Shown here piece after piece: positions 7,523 through 16,834 of a stretch of 64,000 nucleotides of DNA; the first letter of the stretch is position 1; each line of letters begins with the position of its first letter. Position numbers and translations under genes: made by a program. Source of the DNA: Terricaulis silvestris (GTDB lineage: Bacteria; Pseudomonadota; Alphaproteobacteria; Caulobacterales; Aquidulcibacteraceae). The stretch is taken from NCBI RefSeq assembly GCF_009792355.1, contig NZ_CP047045.1, positions 1,514,501-1,578,500 on the forward strand, in the 5' to 3' direction. The notes under the pieces are model-generated. The model saw only the letters and a list, made by a program, of their open reading frames with translations. It ran no database searches and had not been told where the DNA came from.

Positions 7523-10156
7523 CTAGGCTTTCTTCGCAGCCTTCTTCGCCGGCGCCTTTTTCGCGGCGGCCTTTCTTGGAGCAGCGGCCTTCTTTGGCGC
7601 CGTAGCTTCCTTCTTCGGCGCCGCTTTCTTCGCAGCGGGCGCCTTTTTCTTCTTCTTTCCGCCGCCGGCCTCTAAACGCGCCGCGAGGAGCGACAGCGCT
7701 TCATCCAGCGTCACGTCCTCCGGTTTTGTGCCGTTGGGAACGTTGGCGTTGATTTCGCCGTCATTGATGTAGGGGCCGTAGCGGCCGTTGAGCACGCGCA
7801 CCGGTTTGCCGGTCACCGGGCTTTCACCGAGTTCCTTGATCGGCGCCGGCGCCGCGCGACCGAAGCGGCCTTTGCCGCCGCCGGCTTTCTTTTCGTCGAT
7901 CACCGCGACCGCGCGGTTCATTTGGATCTCGAACACGTCTTCGATCGAAGGCAGGTTCGCGTACATCTTGCCCATCTGCAGGTACGGGCCGTAGCGGCCG
8001 ACGCCGGCGAGCACCATTTCGTTCTCGCTCGGATGCATGCCGACTTGGCGCGGCAGTGCGAGCAGCGCGAGCGCTTTTTCTGGCGTCGTTGACTCAGCGG
8101 TCCAGCCGCGCGGCAAGCTTGCGCGTTTGGGCTTGTCGGGATCGTCGGGGTTTGGTGTTTCAAAGTACGGCCCGAAGCGGCCGCTCTTCAACACGACCGG
8201 GCCGGCCGGGCCGTCGCCGAACGGCAAGCCGTCCGATGGAATGGCGTTTTGTGCTTCATCACCATTGCCGGCGAGAGGACGCGTGAATTTGCATGGCGGA
8301 TCGCCATTGTAGTTCGAGCAGCCAACGAACGCGCCGAACTTGCCGAGGCGTAGCGAAAGCTGCCCGACATTGCAGAGCGGGCAGACGCGTGGATCGCTGC
8401 CGTCTTCCTTCGGTGGAAAGATGTGCGGACCCAGCACTTCGTTCAACGTGTCGAGCACCTGCGTGATGCGCAGGTCGCTGATGTCGGTGATGGCGCCGGA
8501 GAAATCCGTCCAGAACTCGCGCATCAGCGTCTTCCACTTCAGACTACCGGCGGAGACCTCGTCAAGCTTGCCTTCCAGATCGGCGGTGAAATCGTACTCG
8601 ACGTACTTGGCGAAGAAATTTTCCAGGAACGCCGTGACGAGGCGGCCGCGGTCATCGGCGATGAAGCGGTTCTTGTCCATGCGCACATAGTTGCGCTCGC
8701 GCAGTTTCTCGAGGATCGCCGCGTAGGTGGACGGCCGGCCGATGCCGAGTTCTTCGAGCTTTTTGACCAGGCTCGCTTCGGAATAGCGCGGTGGCGGCTC
8801 AGTGAAGTGCTGATCGGCTTTGACGTCGTGGACGTTGACGCTCTCGCCCTGCTTCAGCTGCGGGAGGCGGCGATTTTCTTCGTCTTCCTCGTCGTCGCGG
8901 CCTTCCTGATAGAGCTTCAGAAAGCCGTCGAAGAGAATGACTTGGCCGGTGGCGCGTAGCTCGACTTTGCCGGTCGGCTCGGTGAAATCGATGCTGGTGC
9001 GTTCGATCGACGCCGATTCCATTTGCGACGCGACAGCGCGTTTCCAAACCAGATCGTAGAGTTTCGCCTGATCGCCATCGAGGCTGAGTTGCTGTGGTGT
9101 GTTGGTCGGATCGGTTGGCCGGATCGCTTCGTGGGCTTCCTGCGCGTTCTTGATCTTCGACACGTACTTGCGCGGCTCAGCGGGCACATACGGATTGCCA
9201 AATTGCTTGCCGATCGCGGTGCGCAGCTCGCGCATCGCGCCTTCGTCCATGCTGACGCCGTCGGTACGCATGTAGGTGATGTGGCCAGCCTCATAGAGGC
9301 GTTGCGCCGTCTGCATCGTGCGCGATGCATTGAAGCCGAGCTTCCGGGACGCTTCCTGTTGCAGCGTCGAGGTCGTGAACGGCGGCGGTGGGTTGCGCTT
9401 GGTGGGCTTCGCTTCAACGGCGCTGACCTTGAAGCCGCCTTTCTTCACTGCATCACGTGCAGCATGCGCCACCGCTTCAGTGGCGATGTCGAGACGCTTT
9501 AGCTTCTTGCCTTCGAAGGCCGAGAGACGGGCGGGGAAAATATCGCCGCGCGTGCTCGAAAGCTGGGCGTCGACCGACCAGTATTCTTGCGGCTTGAATT
9601 TCTCGATCTCGACTTCGCGGTCGACGACGATCCGGAGCGCCACCGATTGCACCCGGCCAGCCGAACGGGAGCCCGGCAGCTTGCGCCACAGCACAGGGGA
9701 TAAGGAGAAGCCGACGAGATAATCGAGCGCGCGGCGGGCGAGGTAGGCGTCCACCAGCTCCATGTCGATGTCGCGCGGCGCGGCCATCGCGGCTTGGACC
9801 GCCGCTTTGGTGATCGCGTTGAAGGTGACGCGTTTGACCGTCTTGCCCTTCAGCGCCTTGCGCTGATTGAGGGCTTCCAAAACGTGCCAGGAAATGGCCT
9901 CGCCTTCGCGATCAGGGTCGGTGGCGAGGATAAGGTGGTCGGCGCCTTTCATGGCGTCGGCAATTTCCTTAACCCGCTTTGACGATTTCGGGTCGATCTC
10001 CCAGTCCATGGCGAAATCGTCGTCCGGCTTTACCGAGCCGTCCTTGGCCGGCAAATCGCGGATATGACCATACGAGGCCAGGACCTTGTAGTCCGGGCCC
10101 AAATACTTGTTGATTGTCTTGGCCTTAGCCGGAGATTCGACGACGACGACGTTCAT
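7523..10156 (-). CDS. topA: DNA topoisomerase I with Lys/Ala-rich C-terminal tail
   Basis: An 877-residue type IA topoisomerase that relaxes negative supercoils. The Toprim domain shows VVVESPAKAKTI (4-14) and the acidic DPDREGE (80-86); the active-site tyrosine is Tyr295 in HITYMRTDG. The C-terminal region has one four-cysteine zinc motif (592, 595, 613, 622) and then topoisomerase C-terminal repeats with FGRYGPY-like cores. The last 45 or so residues are a Lys/Ala/Pro tail (repeated AAPKK and KKA units) like histone H1 tails, typical of alphaproteobacterial TopA and thought to aid DNA binding. It is divergent from a small conserved gene across a 226-bp spacer. Confidence 0.96.
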   Translation of the reverse strand: MNVVVVESPAKAKTINKYLGPDYKVLASYGHIRDLPAKDGSVKPDDDFAMDWEIDPKSSKRVKEIADAMKGADHLILATDPDREGEAISWHVLEALNQRKALKGKTVKRVTFNAITKAAVQAAMAAPRDIDMELVDAYLARRALDYLVGFSLSPVLWRKLPGSRSAGRVQSVALRIVVDREVEIEKFKPQEYWSVDAQLSSTRGDIFPARLSAFEGKKLKRLDIATEAVAHAARDAVKKGGFKVSAVEAKPTKRNPPPPFTTSTLQQEASRKLGFNASRTMQTAQRLYEAGHITYMRTDGVSMDEGAMRELRTAIGKQFGNPYVPAEPRKYVSKIKNAQEAHEAIRPTDPTNTPQQLSLDGDQAKLYDLVWKRAVASQMESASIERTSIDFTEPTGKVELRATGQVILFDGFLKLYQEGRDDEEDEENRRLPQLKQGESVNVHDVKADQHFTEPPPRYSEASLVKKLEELGIGRPSTYAAILEKLRERNYVRMDKNRFIADDRGRLVTAFLENFFAKYVEYDFTADLEGKLDEVSAGSLKWKTLMREFWTDFSGAITDISDLRITQVLDTLNEVLGPHIFPPKEDGSDPRVCPLCNVGQLSLRLGKFGAFVGCSNYNGDPPCKFTRPLAGNGDEAQNAIPSDGLPFGDGPAGPVVLKSGRFGPYFETPNPDDPDKPKRASLPRGWTAESTTPEKALALLALPRQVGMHPSENEMVLAGVGRYGPYLQMGKMYANLPSIEDVFEIQMNRAVAVIDEKKAGGGKGRFGRAAPAPIKELGESPVTGKPVRVLNGRYGPYINDGEINANVPNGTKPEDVTLDEALSLLAARLEAGGGKKKKKAPAAKKAAPKKEATAPKKAAAPRKAAAKKAPAKKAAKKA

Positions 10157-10382
10157 GTTTTGTAGGGTCTTTCGTTCTTGGCCGAGGCCAAAACGGGCCG
10201 GAAACTGGGGGTGGCGCCCCCGTAAGTCAACGCGCCGGACGGGCAGCCGGACAGCCCTTATCCGCCGAGGGACCTAATTTTCCTTTGCGGATCCAGGGCT
10301 TGATGGCGCGAGACGGTGAGCGCTTTATTAAGCAACCATGGGCTGATATCAGGCCGTAACACAACTAGAGAGCGCAACTCGC

Positions 10383-10583
10383 ATGGCGGAGAGCAACGAG
10401 ATAGGTGTTCGAGACGTCGCCGAATACGTCCGGGATTTGTCCCTGGAACTTGCCCATATGGCGCGTCGTGCCGGCCTCGTCAGTGTCGCCGGTGGCCTGG
10501 AGCAGGCTCATCGCGCCGCGGATGCCGAGTTGCGTGCACTTCAGTCGCCCAGCGGGAACGCCGCGCCAGACGAGGCCGCGTAG
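10383..10583 (+). CDS. Small conserved-looking protein, predicted helical
   Basis: A 66-residue protein starting MAESNEIGVRDVAEYVRDLS, with an amphipathic helical core (VAEYVRDLSLELAHMARRAGLVSVAGGLEQAHRAADAEL) and a polar tail. No signal or membrane segment. Short proteins of this pattern (DVAxYVxxLSxELAxMAR) are common in alphaproteobacteria but have no known function as far as I can tell. It is divergent from topA, and its last 43 bases overlap, tail to tail, the end of the shifted dprA reading. That overlap is a mild point against one of the two gene ends. Confidence 0.62.
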   Translation: MAESNEIGVRDVAEYVRDLSLELAHMARRAGLVSVAGGLEQAHRAADAELRALQSPSGNAAPDEAA

Positions 10584-11643
10584 CCTCCAGGCAGCGATGC
10601 GGCGCGCCCACTCAATTCTAATTCCGTCAGCGCCGCCGCGACCGCGCCCATGGGCGCTTCCACCAGACGAGCCAGATCGTTCACATGGATCGGTGTCGGC
10701 GATAACAGCGCGGCGATCTTCTTCGGCAGACCTGGCGGCGGTGGCGGCGAGTCGCGTTCCTCGAACAACGGCCCAGCCGAGAGCGGGCGCAACGGCGGGC
10801 GCCGTCACCGAGCGCGGCGATGACGTCCTCCGCGTTTTCAATCAGCGTCGCACCTTGCTTGATGAGCGCATTCGAGCCGCGCGCTCTCGGGTCGAGTGGT
10901 GATCCGGGAACGGCCATCACGTCTCGCCCCTGATCCGCGGCGGCACGTGCGGTGATCAACGAGCCTGAGCGCAATGCTGCTTCGATGATGACGACGGCGC
11001 GAGAGAGGCCGGAGATGATGCTGTTGCGGCGGGGGAAGTCGCGCGCCCGCGCCACCGATCCCAGCGGCGCTTCGCTGACGACGACGCCGCGTTCGCAGAT
11101 GGCTTCGTGCAGTTTCAAGTTCTGCGGCGGGTATGGGTGATCGAGGCCGCCTGCTAGCACCGCACTCGTTCCAGTCGCCAGCGCGCCTTTGTGTGCCGCG
11201 CCGTCCAGGCCGCGCGCCAGGCCCGACACGATGGTGAAGCCTGCTGCGCCGAGGTCGGTCGCGAGGCGTTCGGCGAACATCAGCGCGGCACCCGACGCTT
11301 CGCGTGAGCCGACGATGGCGATGGCGGGCTGCTTCAGCCATTTCGCGTCGCCGCGCACGGCGAGCAGAGGCGGCGGAGCGTCGAGTTGCGCAAGCAACGG
11401 CGGATAGTCGGGTTCGCTTGAGGCGATCAGGCGGGCGTTGAGGCGTTCGAGGTTGTCGATTTCAGCTTCGATGCGGTCGACAGGCGGCGGCGCCAAATCT
11501 GAGAAGCGCGGCAGCGCCTCGAGGGCTGCGCTTGCGGTGCGATATTTTGCGATCAGCCGGTGAAACGTAAGCGGGCCTACACGTGGCGTGCGCGCCAGCC
11601 GCGCCCAAGCGATCCGCTCGGGGCGCGAGAGCGTGCGGGTCAT
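10541..11643 (-). pseudogene. dprA: DprA/Smf DNA-processing protein, apparent single-base frameshift before the C-terminal domain
   Basis: The start is MTRTLSRPERIAWARL; the ATG overlaps the plsY stop. The Rossmann-like DprA core is complete in this frame: IVGSREASG, SGLARGLDGAAHKGAL, LAGGLDHPYPPQN, RRNSIISGLS, ITARAAADQGRDVMAVPG and the GSNALIKQGA segment. Near 10800, just after ALGDGA, this frame runs into an unrelated arginine-rich tail. The normal C-terminal winged-helix domain (LLSPTPIHVNDLARLVEAPMGAVAAALTELELSGR) continues in the neighbouring frame to 10541. The shift equals one missing base in a GC-rich run. DprA loads RecA on incoming single strands in transformation. A sequencing error is as likely as a real mutation; a protein ending early would keep the DNA-binding core. 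Confidence 0.8.
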
Positions 11644-12317
11644 GTTTCCGTGGAGGGTTCGGTCGCGGGTGGCGCCGTGGCGACGGGAGGTTCTTCTTTC
11701 TTGTCGCCGATGCGCGGCTCGGTCCCCGCGCGCAGGCGCATGATGTTGGAGCGGTGACGCCAGAAGATCAGCAGGCCCAGTACGCCGGTGAAGGCGACTT
11801 CTTCCCAGCCGAAGCCCGCGACGGCCGCTGCGATCGGCGCAACAAGCGCCGCGCAAAGCGAGCCGAGCGAGGAGTAACGCCAGATCGTCGCGACGGCGAG
11901 CCAAGTCACGCCGGCGATGACGCCGAGTGGCCATGGTCCGGCGAACAGGACGCCGAAGAATGTTGCGATGCCTTTGCCGCCTTTGAAGCCGAGCCACACG
12001 GGGTAGCAATGGCCGATGAAGGCGGCGGCGCCGGCCACAAGGCCGATTTGGTACGCGGTGGTCTCCGGCACGCCGGCGGCGCCGGCGATCCAGCGCGCCA
12101 ACACAAGCGCGATGCCAGCTTTCAGCGCATCCAGTAGCAACGTCGCGAGTGCGAGATCCTTGCGGCCGGTGCGGAGCACGTTGGTCGCGCCGATATTGCC
12201 GGAGCCGATCTGGCGAATGTCGCCGAGCCCCGCCGCGCGAACGAGCACCAGCCCAAACGGGACGGAGCCCAGGAGATAGCCGCCTATCGCGGCCAGAATG
12301 AATGAAACCACCAGCAC
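11640..12317 (-). CDS. plsY: Glycerol-3-phosphate acyltransferase PlsY
   Basis: A 225-residue integral membrane acyltransferase that transfers the acyl group of acyl-phosphate to glycerol 3-phosphate, the first step of phospholipid synthesis. Family motifs are SVPFGLVLVR near the N-terminus, GSGNIGATNVLRTGRK (serine/glycine motif 1), HCYPVWLGFKGGKGIAT (motif 2) and the later RYSSLGS segment. About five hydrophobic helices are visible, plus a polar Pro/Glu/Thr-rich tail of some 35 residues. Its TGA overlaps the ATG of dprA, so the two are translationally coupled, an arrangement common in alphaproteobacteria. Confidence 0.94.
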   Translation of the reverse strand: MLVVSFILAAIGGYLLGSVPFGLVLVRAAGLGDIRQIGSGNIGATNVLRTGRKDLALATLLLDALKAGIALVLARWIAGAAGVPETTAYQIGLVAGAAAFIGHCYPVWLGFKGGKGIATFFGVLFAGPWPLGVIAGVTWLAVATIWRYSSLGSLCAALVAPIAAAVAGFGWEEVAFTGVLGLLIFWRHRSNIMRLRAGTEPRIGDKKEEPPVATAPPATEPSTET

Positions 12318-12405
12318 GGGATCGTCTCTATCAGGACAAATTGCGCCTGGGGAGAGGCGACTTTGCGAGGCGGGCGGCTAAGCTGCCGGTGACAGGGGGA
12401 GTGCG

Positions 12406-13857
12406 ATGGGCGTCACGCGGCGAGACTTGGCGTTGGGTGCGGGCGCGGTGGCGCTCGCGGGCTGCACGCGTACCGGCGATCTTTTTATGCCTGCGCCGCG
12501 TGAGCGGCAGTTTCCGGCGGACTTTCTTTGGGGCGTCGCCTCGTCGGCTTATCAGATCGAAGGCGCGCTCGACGCCGACGGGCGGGGCCGCAGCATCTGG
12601 GATGTGTTTCCGCGCGAGCGCATTCATGATGGCTCGGACGCGGCGATTGCGAACGATAGCTATCATCGCGCCGCCGAAGATGTGGCGCTGATCGCTGACG
12701 CTGGACTGAACGCCTATCGCTTCTCCATTTCGTGGCCGCGTACCGTGCCGGATGGAGAGAGCGCGCAGCAGCTGACGCCCGGCGGATGGGATGGCTTCAA
12801 TCGTGCTGGCGTCGACTATTACTCGCGATTGATCGATGCGCTGTTGGCGCGGGGCGTCACGCCGTACGCGACTTTGTTTCATTGGGACTTGCCGCTGCAG
12901 CTGCAAGAACGTGGCGGTTGGACATCGCGCGACACGGCGCAGCGCTTCGCCGATTATGCGTCGGTGGTGAGCGAGACGCTCGGCGATCGGTTGAAGCATA
13001 TTGTGGTTTTGAATGAAGCGGCGGTGCATGCCGTTGTTGGGCACGTCATTGGCGAGCATGCGCCGGGTTTGCGCGATGCGGATCAGTTGGGCGCTGTGAT
13101 TCACCATCAGAATTTGGCGCAAGGGTTGGCGATCCAGGCGATGCGCGCGGGGCGTAGCGATTTGATCATCGGCACCACGATGGCGCTGATGCCATCGCGG
13201 CCGCAGAAGGCTGTCGTGCCGTGGCTGAACGAGCTGGCGGCGAAGGGGTTCGACGAAATTTGGAACGGCGCGTTCTTGGATCCGTTGTTCAAGGGCTCTT
13301 ATCCGGGCGCGGCTGCCGACATGGTCGAGAGCGTTGTGCGACCAGGTGACCTCGCCATCACGCGTCAGGCGGTCGATTTTCTTGGCGTGAATTATTATTC
13401 GCCGTCGTACATGCGCTTCAACGCGAGCGCGCCAAGTTTCATCGAAGCGGGCGATCCGCCAGAAGGTGTTGAGCGCGACGCGTTCAACCGGCACGTCGAT
13501 CCGAGCGGGCTCTATGAAGTGCTAGTGCGCTTGCGCAGCGACTACGGCAATCCGCGCGTGCTGATTACCGAGAACGGATGCTCCGATCCGTTCAGCGATG
13601 GTCCGGCCGATCTCGAGGACGATTTCCGCGTCGACTATGTGCGCCGTCACCTCGAAGCGGTGAAGAGTGCGATGGAAGCCGGTTCGGATATTGGGGGCTA
13701 CTTCCATTGGACGCTGGTCGACAATTGGGAATGGGCTGAGGGTTATCGCTCGAAGTTTGGCTTGGTTGCGCAGGATCGTGCGACCGGTGCGCGCACGCCG
13801 AAGCAATCGTATGCGTGGTTCAGTGCGCTGGCGCGCAGTGGAGCGTTGGACGCGTAG
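12406..13857 (+). CDS. GH1 family glycosidase, Tat-lipoprotein type, with NEP to NEA change
   Basis: A 483-residue family GH1 beta-glycosidase. The N-terminus VTRRDLALGAGAVALAGC has a twin-arginine motif and a lipobox ending at Cys20, so it should be exported folded and lipid-anchored, unlike the other GH1 enzyme in this window. The barrel starts at FPADFLWGVASSAYQIEG. The acid/base glutamate is E204 but sits in VLNEAAV, where almost all GH1 enzymes have TxNEP; the nucleophile is E389 in ITENG. The aglycone strip HWDLPLQL and the HWTLVDNWEWAEGY region are intact, so activity is likely. Substrate unknown, probably a beta-glucoside. It diverges from plsY. Confidence 0.88.
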   Translation: MGVTRRDLALGAGAVALAGCTRTGDLFMPAPRERQFPADFLWGVASSAYQIEGALDADGRGRSIWDVFPRERIHDGSDAAIANDSYHRAAEDVALIADAGLNAYRFSISWPRTVPDGESAQQLTPGGWDGFNRAGVDYYSRLIDALLARGVTPYATLFHWDLPLQLQERGGWTSRDTAQRFADYASVVSETLGDRLKHIVVLNEAAVHAVVGHVIGEHAPGLRDADQLGAVIHHQNLAQGLAIQAMRAGRSDLIIGTTMALMPSRPQKAVVPWLNELAAKGFDEIWNGAFLDPLFKGSYPGAAADMVESVVRPGDLAITRQAVDFLGVNYYSPSYMRFNASAPSFIEAGDPPEGVERDAFNRHVDPSGLYEVLVRLRSDYGNPRVLITENGCSDPFSDGPADLEDDFRVDYVRRHLEAVKSAMEAGSDIGGYFHWTLVDNWEWAEGYRSKFGLVAQDRATGARTPKQSYAWFSALARSGALDA

Positions 13858-14704
13858 GCGCGGCCGCCGATGCGGGTTTTCGGAATTTGCTCCGCAAGAG
13901 TGGGAGCCGGGGCGCGTGGTTCGCGCTGAGTAGTCTCTAGGGTGCTGCATTGCTGCAGCCTGCGCGTTGCACGCGCCCCCGTTTCCGGTCGTTTTTCCCG
14001 GCCTGGGACGAGGAGTTGTTGAACGCTGACGATGGCCAGCTCGCCTCCTGCACGGTGCGCTTCCGGCGTTACCCTTCACCGAAGGATGCGCCTTGGGGCT
14101 TAGCTCCATTCCCAATTCGCCGGTGCTGTGGGCAAGGCTTCCGAACCTTGGACTCGACGGTTTCACTCCCCGCCGACAAATCCCACCGACCGTGTCCACA
14201 CATTCCAAAGTTTCGGAGCTCTTCGAAATCTCCCGTGTGCGGACAAGGGCGGTGTATGCGTGTGTCAATTCGGTCGGATAGATCGGCGCAAATATTTGCA
14301 AGTGGGAGCGCGCGGCTCCGCCGCGCATTGGCGCAAAGGCTTGAAAGTGAAGTGCTAGGCGCGGCGGAGCCGCGCGCTCCAACCTGCGGGCGTTAGCGTC
14401 TATCCTCCGGATTGAGGCTGGGTCTATCCCCGCTTTCCCGTGCGTCCGTTTTTCGCTGTGAGTTCAACCAATCGACGCAACACGTACCTTGGATCGAGGT
14501 CGTGGAGCGAGGCCAGGAGAAGATATCGCCGTATGTCCGCCGCTCAGAGCAGAGTTGTGGGAGCGCTGGAATGGGATGAAGCCGGCAAAGCAGTGCGAAC
14601 GCGCCCTCACCTAGACGAGCGCTGCTGGTAGTCGGATGCAGAGACTGTGGTAGACTAGGGGCCTGCACGGAGTGGCCACCCGAAGGCGTCGAGGCCAGAG
14701 GAGC
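13858..14704. other. Long non-coding spacer between GH1 gene and araC-type gene
   Basis: About 850 bases without a convincing gene. Open frames exist on both strands (for example 13950-14396 on plus) but their translations are rich in Arg/Ser/Pro/Cys, show no domain and have no good ribosome site. The only clear structure is the perfect 21-bp inverted repeat near 14306-14379. Composition in 14150-14280 is somewhat lower in GC than the neighbouring genes. The stretch may be a decayed gene or a remnant of insertion. Confidence 0.5.
14306..14379. repeat. Perfect 21-bp inverted repeat element
   Basis: The left arm (14306-14326) begins GAGCGCGCGGCTCC and the right arm (14359-14379) is its exact reverse complement over 21 bases, ending GCGCGCTC. 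Each arm also contains a smaller palindrome (GCGCGGC-TCC-GCCGCGC). The right flank continues CCAACCTGC, the same flank seen in the element before gatB, so the two belong to one family. The 32-bp centre is not conserved between copies. Confidence 0.75.
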
Positions 14705-15595
14705 ATGAACGAAACGCACCCCTCACGCGGTCGCTACCAGGTTGCGGGCGTCATCGAGTCGTCCGTCGGTCGCGGTTGGCGCGGAATATCCGCTGAGCTT
14801 CGATCACACGATCCAGGTGAGATCGCCGGGTATGAGCCTTTGCTCACCGAGATCGGCGTAAGTATTCGGGGCGACACCGTCGTAACCCGACATGCGCACG
14901 GCATTCGCCAGCGTATCGTTACGCGGCCTGGGACGATGGGAATTGTCCCTGTGGGCGTGCGTGAAGATTTTGCACACGTCTCGAACTTCGCCGACGAGAT
15001 CGTGCATATCTATCTTGCGGTCGATTCATTCGCGGCGCTCACCAAGCGCATGTCTCGCAATTTTGGACCCGGCGCACTCCGGTACGATGCAGGCTTCGAA
15101 GATCCGCTCATCTTCGGCGTCGCTTTGGCCTTGGTCGGTGAACTTCGTGATGAGACGTCGTGCGGCGATCTCCTGGCGGAGACGCTCGCTGACACTCTCG
15201 CGATGCGCTTGCTCAACAAATATTCGACTTGGAGCGGCGGGCCGTATCAGGTCGTGCGCAAGGCAAAGGCATTGGCCGCTAGGCGGCTTAAGCGCGTGCT
15301 CAGCTACATTGAAGAAAATCTCACGCGCGAAATCACAATCGACCAGTTGGCCTCCGTGGCATCGCTCAGCCGTTTTCATTTTTCGCGGATGTTCAAGGCG
15401 GCTACGGGACGCTCGCCGAGCAGTTTCATCGGCATGCAGCGACTTGAATTGGCCAAGTCGCTGCTCGCTGACGGCGGTACAATCGCCGAGGTCGCAGACG
15501 CGTGCCGGTTTTCCTCGGCATCAAACTTCGTCCGCGCGTTTCGAAGGACGGCAGGGGTCACGCCGGCCCAGTATCGCAGCCAACGGGAGCAATAG
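14705..15595 (+). CDS. AraC family transcriptional regulator
   Basis: A 296-residue regulator. The C-terminal third is a canonical double helix-turn-helix AraC domain: LSYIEENLTREITIDQLASVASLSRFHFSRMFKAATG for the first HTH, and IAEVADACRFSSASNFVRAFRRTAGVTPAQYR with the signature for the second. The N-terminal 170 residues are a cupin-like sensing domain (GDTVVTRHAHGIRQRIVTRPG...VPVGV). ATG 14705 has AGAGGAGC just upstream and is preferred over an earlier in-frame ATG. Its likely target is the hydrolase gene 200 bp downstream on the same strand, by position only. Confidence 0.85.
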   Translation: MNETHPSRGRYQVAGVIESSVGRGWRGISAELRSHDPGEIAGYEPLLTEIGVSIRGDTVVTRHAHGIRQRIVTRPGTMGIVPVGVREDFAHVSNFADEIVHIYLAVDSFAALTKRMSRNFGPGALRYDAGFEDPLIFGVALALVGELRDETSCGDLLAETLADTLAMRLLNKYSTWSGGPYQVVRKAKALAARRLKRVLSYIEENLTREITIDQLASVASLSRFHFSRMFKAATGRSPSSFIGMQRLELAKSLLADGGTIAEVADACRFSSASNFVRAFRRTAGVTPAQYRSQREQ

Positions 15596-15793
15596 GCCCC
15601 ACGCGACCGGTGCTCAAGAGCGCACGCAATGAATACAGAACCGCACATGCGGAGCATGACCTGCTTCGGGTGTGCGCTAACGTCGTCGATAAAGTGTCCG
15701 TGGCTGGAAGCGCCGATGACCCGCAACCGCGATCGTCTCGCGAACAGCTGCCCCGGCCTTTGTACAGCGTTGAAGCACAAGCGTGGAGTTCAC

Positions 15794-16732
15794 ATGGCGG
15801 ATTTCATCGCGTCGCGCAGAGACGTTGTTACCGGCGCATCAGCGAGCATCTTCTTGGCGGCCTCGACGTCAGCGTGCAGCACAATTCCTTCGGAGCAACC
15901 AGACATGGCGACCTTTCAGACGCGTGACGACGTGACGATTTTCTACAAGGATTGGGGTCCGAAGGCGGGTCCTGCGGTCGTTCTCTGTCACGGCTGGCCG
16001 CTGAGCGCCGACAGCTGGGACGGGCAGGCGTTTCATCTTGCCGGCAATGGCTTTCGCGTGATCGCACACGATCGTCGCGGCCATGGTCGTTCGAGTCAGC
16101 CGTGGGACGGCAACGACATGAATCACTATGCCGACGATTTGGCGCAGCTGATCGATCATCTGCGTTTAGCCAAGACGTCGATCTTTGGCTTTTCGGCCGG
16201 CGGCGGGGAGGTGGCGCGTTTTGTCGGACGTCATGGCACTGCGAAAGTAGAAAAGCTGGCGCTGATTTCCGCCGTGACGCCGTACCTTCTTAGAAGCGCA
16301 GACAATCCGAACGGCGCTCCGATGGAGGTGTTCGACGGGCAGCGCGCTGAACAGGTTGCGGACCGCGCGGGGTTTTTCCGCAATGTCGCGAACGGACCGT
16401 TCTACGGGTTTAACCGGCCCGGCGCGCGGACATCTCAGGGTGAAGCGGACTCGTGGTGGCGCCAAGCCATGATGTCCGGGCTCAAAAATACATACGATTG
16501 CGTTGCAGGATTCTATGAGGACTTCCGTCCGGACGTTCGCGCGTTCGACCGACCCACGCTTGTGATCCACGGCGATGATGATCAGGTCGTTCCGATCGAC
16601 CTGTCGCTGCGCGCGGTTGAGCGATTGCTGCCGTCAGCTCAGTTCAAAATTTATCCGGGCGCGCCGCATGGTTTGACTTTCACGCATCGTGAGCAGCTGA
16701 ATGCCGACCTGCTCACGTTCCTGCGAAGCTGA
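15794..16732 (+). CDS. Alpha/beta hydrolase, non-heme haloperoxidase/arylesterase-like, with export signal
   Basis: A 312-residue alpha/beta hydrolase. Residues 1-30 ([23 protein letters not shown]) look like a twin-arginine signal with lipobox-like end, so the mature enzyme starts near [20 protein letters not shown]. The core matches cofactor-free haloperoxidases and arylesterases: [15 protein letters not shown] (oxyanion region), [14 protein letters not shown], nucleophile Ser134 in [10 protein letters not shown], acidic residue in [10 protein letters not shown] (about 262) and His292 in PGAPHGLT. Esterase activity is the safest guess. Most homologues lack an export signal. An upstream in-frame ATG exists at 15629, but GTGGAGTTCAC favours this start. 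Confidence 0.85.
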   Translation: MADFIASRRDVVTGASASIFLAASTSACSTIPSEQPDMATFQTRDDVTIFYKDWGPKAGPAVVLCHGWPLSADSWDGQAFHLAGNGFRVIAHDRRGHGRSSQPWDGNDMNHYADDLAQLIDHLRLAKTSIFGFSAGGGEVARFVGRHGTAKVEKLALISAVTPYLLRSADNPNGAPMEVFDGQRAEQVADRAGFFRNVANGPFYGFNRPGARTSQGEADSWWRQAMMSGLKNTYDCVAGFYEDFRPDVRAFDRPTLVIHGDDDQVVPIDLSLRAVERLLPSAQFKIYPGAPHGLTFTHREQLNADLLTFLRS

Positions 16733-16834
16733 CAAAGCAAAAGGGACAACCGCTCAATCCGCTTGCGGATCAGTCAAATTCGGCTTCGACAAAAGATCAA
16801 AGACCAGCGACGGCTTCGGACCAAGAGCCGAACG

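Noticed and set aside
12331-13494. Open frame of 387 codons antisense to the exported GH1 gene.
   Set aside because: Arg-rich with no motifs; the plus-strand gene has complete GH1 motifs and codon bias.
13950-14396. Open frame of 148 codons in the long spacer before the araC-type gene.
   Set aside because: Composition (Arg/Ser/Pro/Cys), no ribosome site and passage through the 21-bp inverted repeat argue against a gene.
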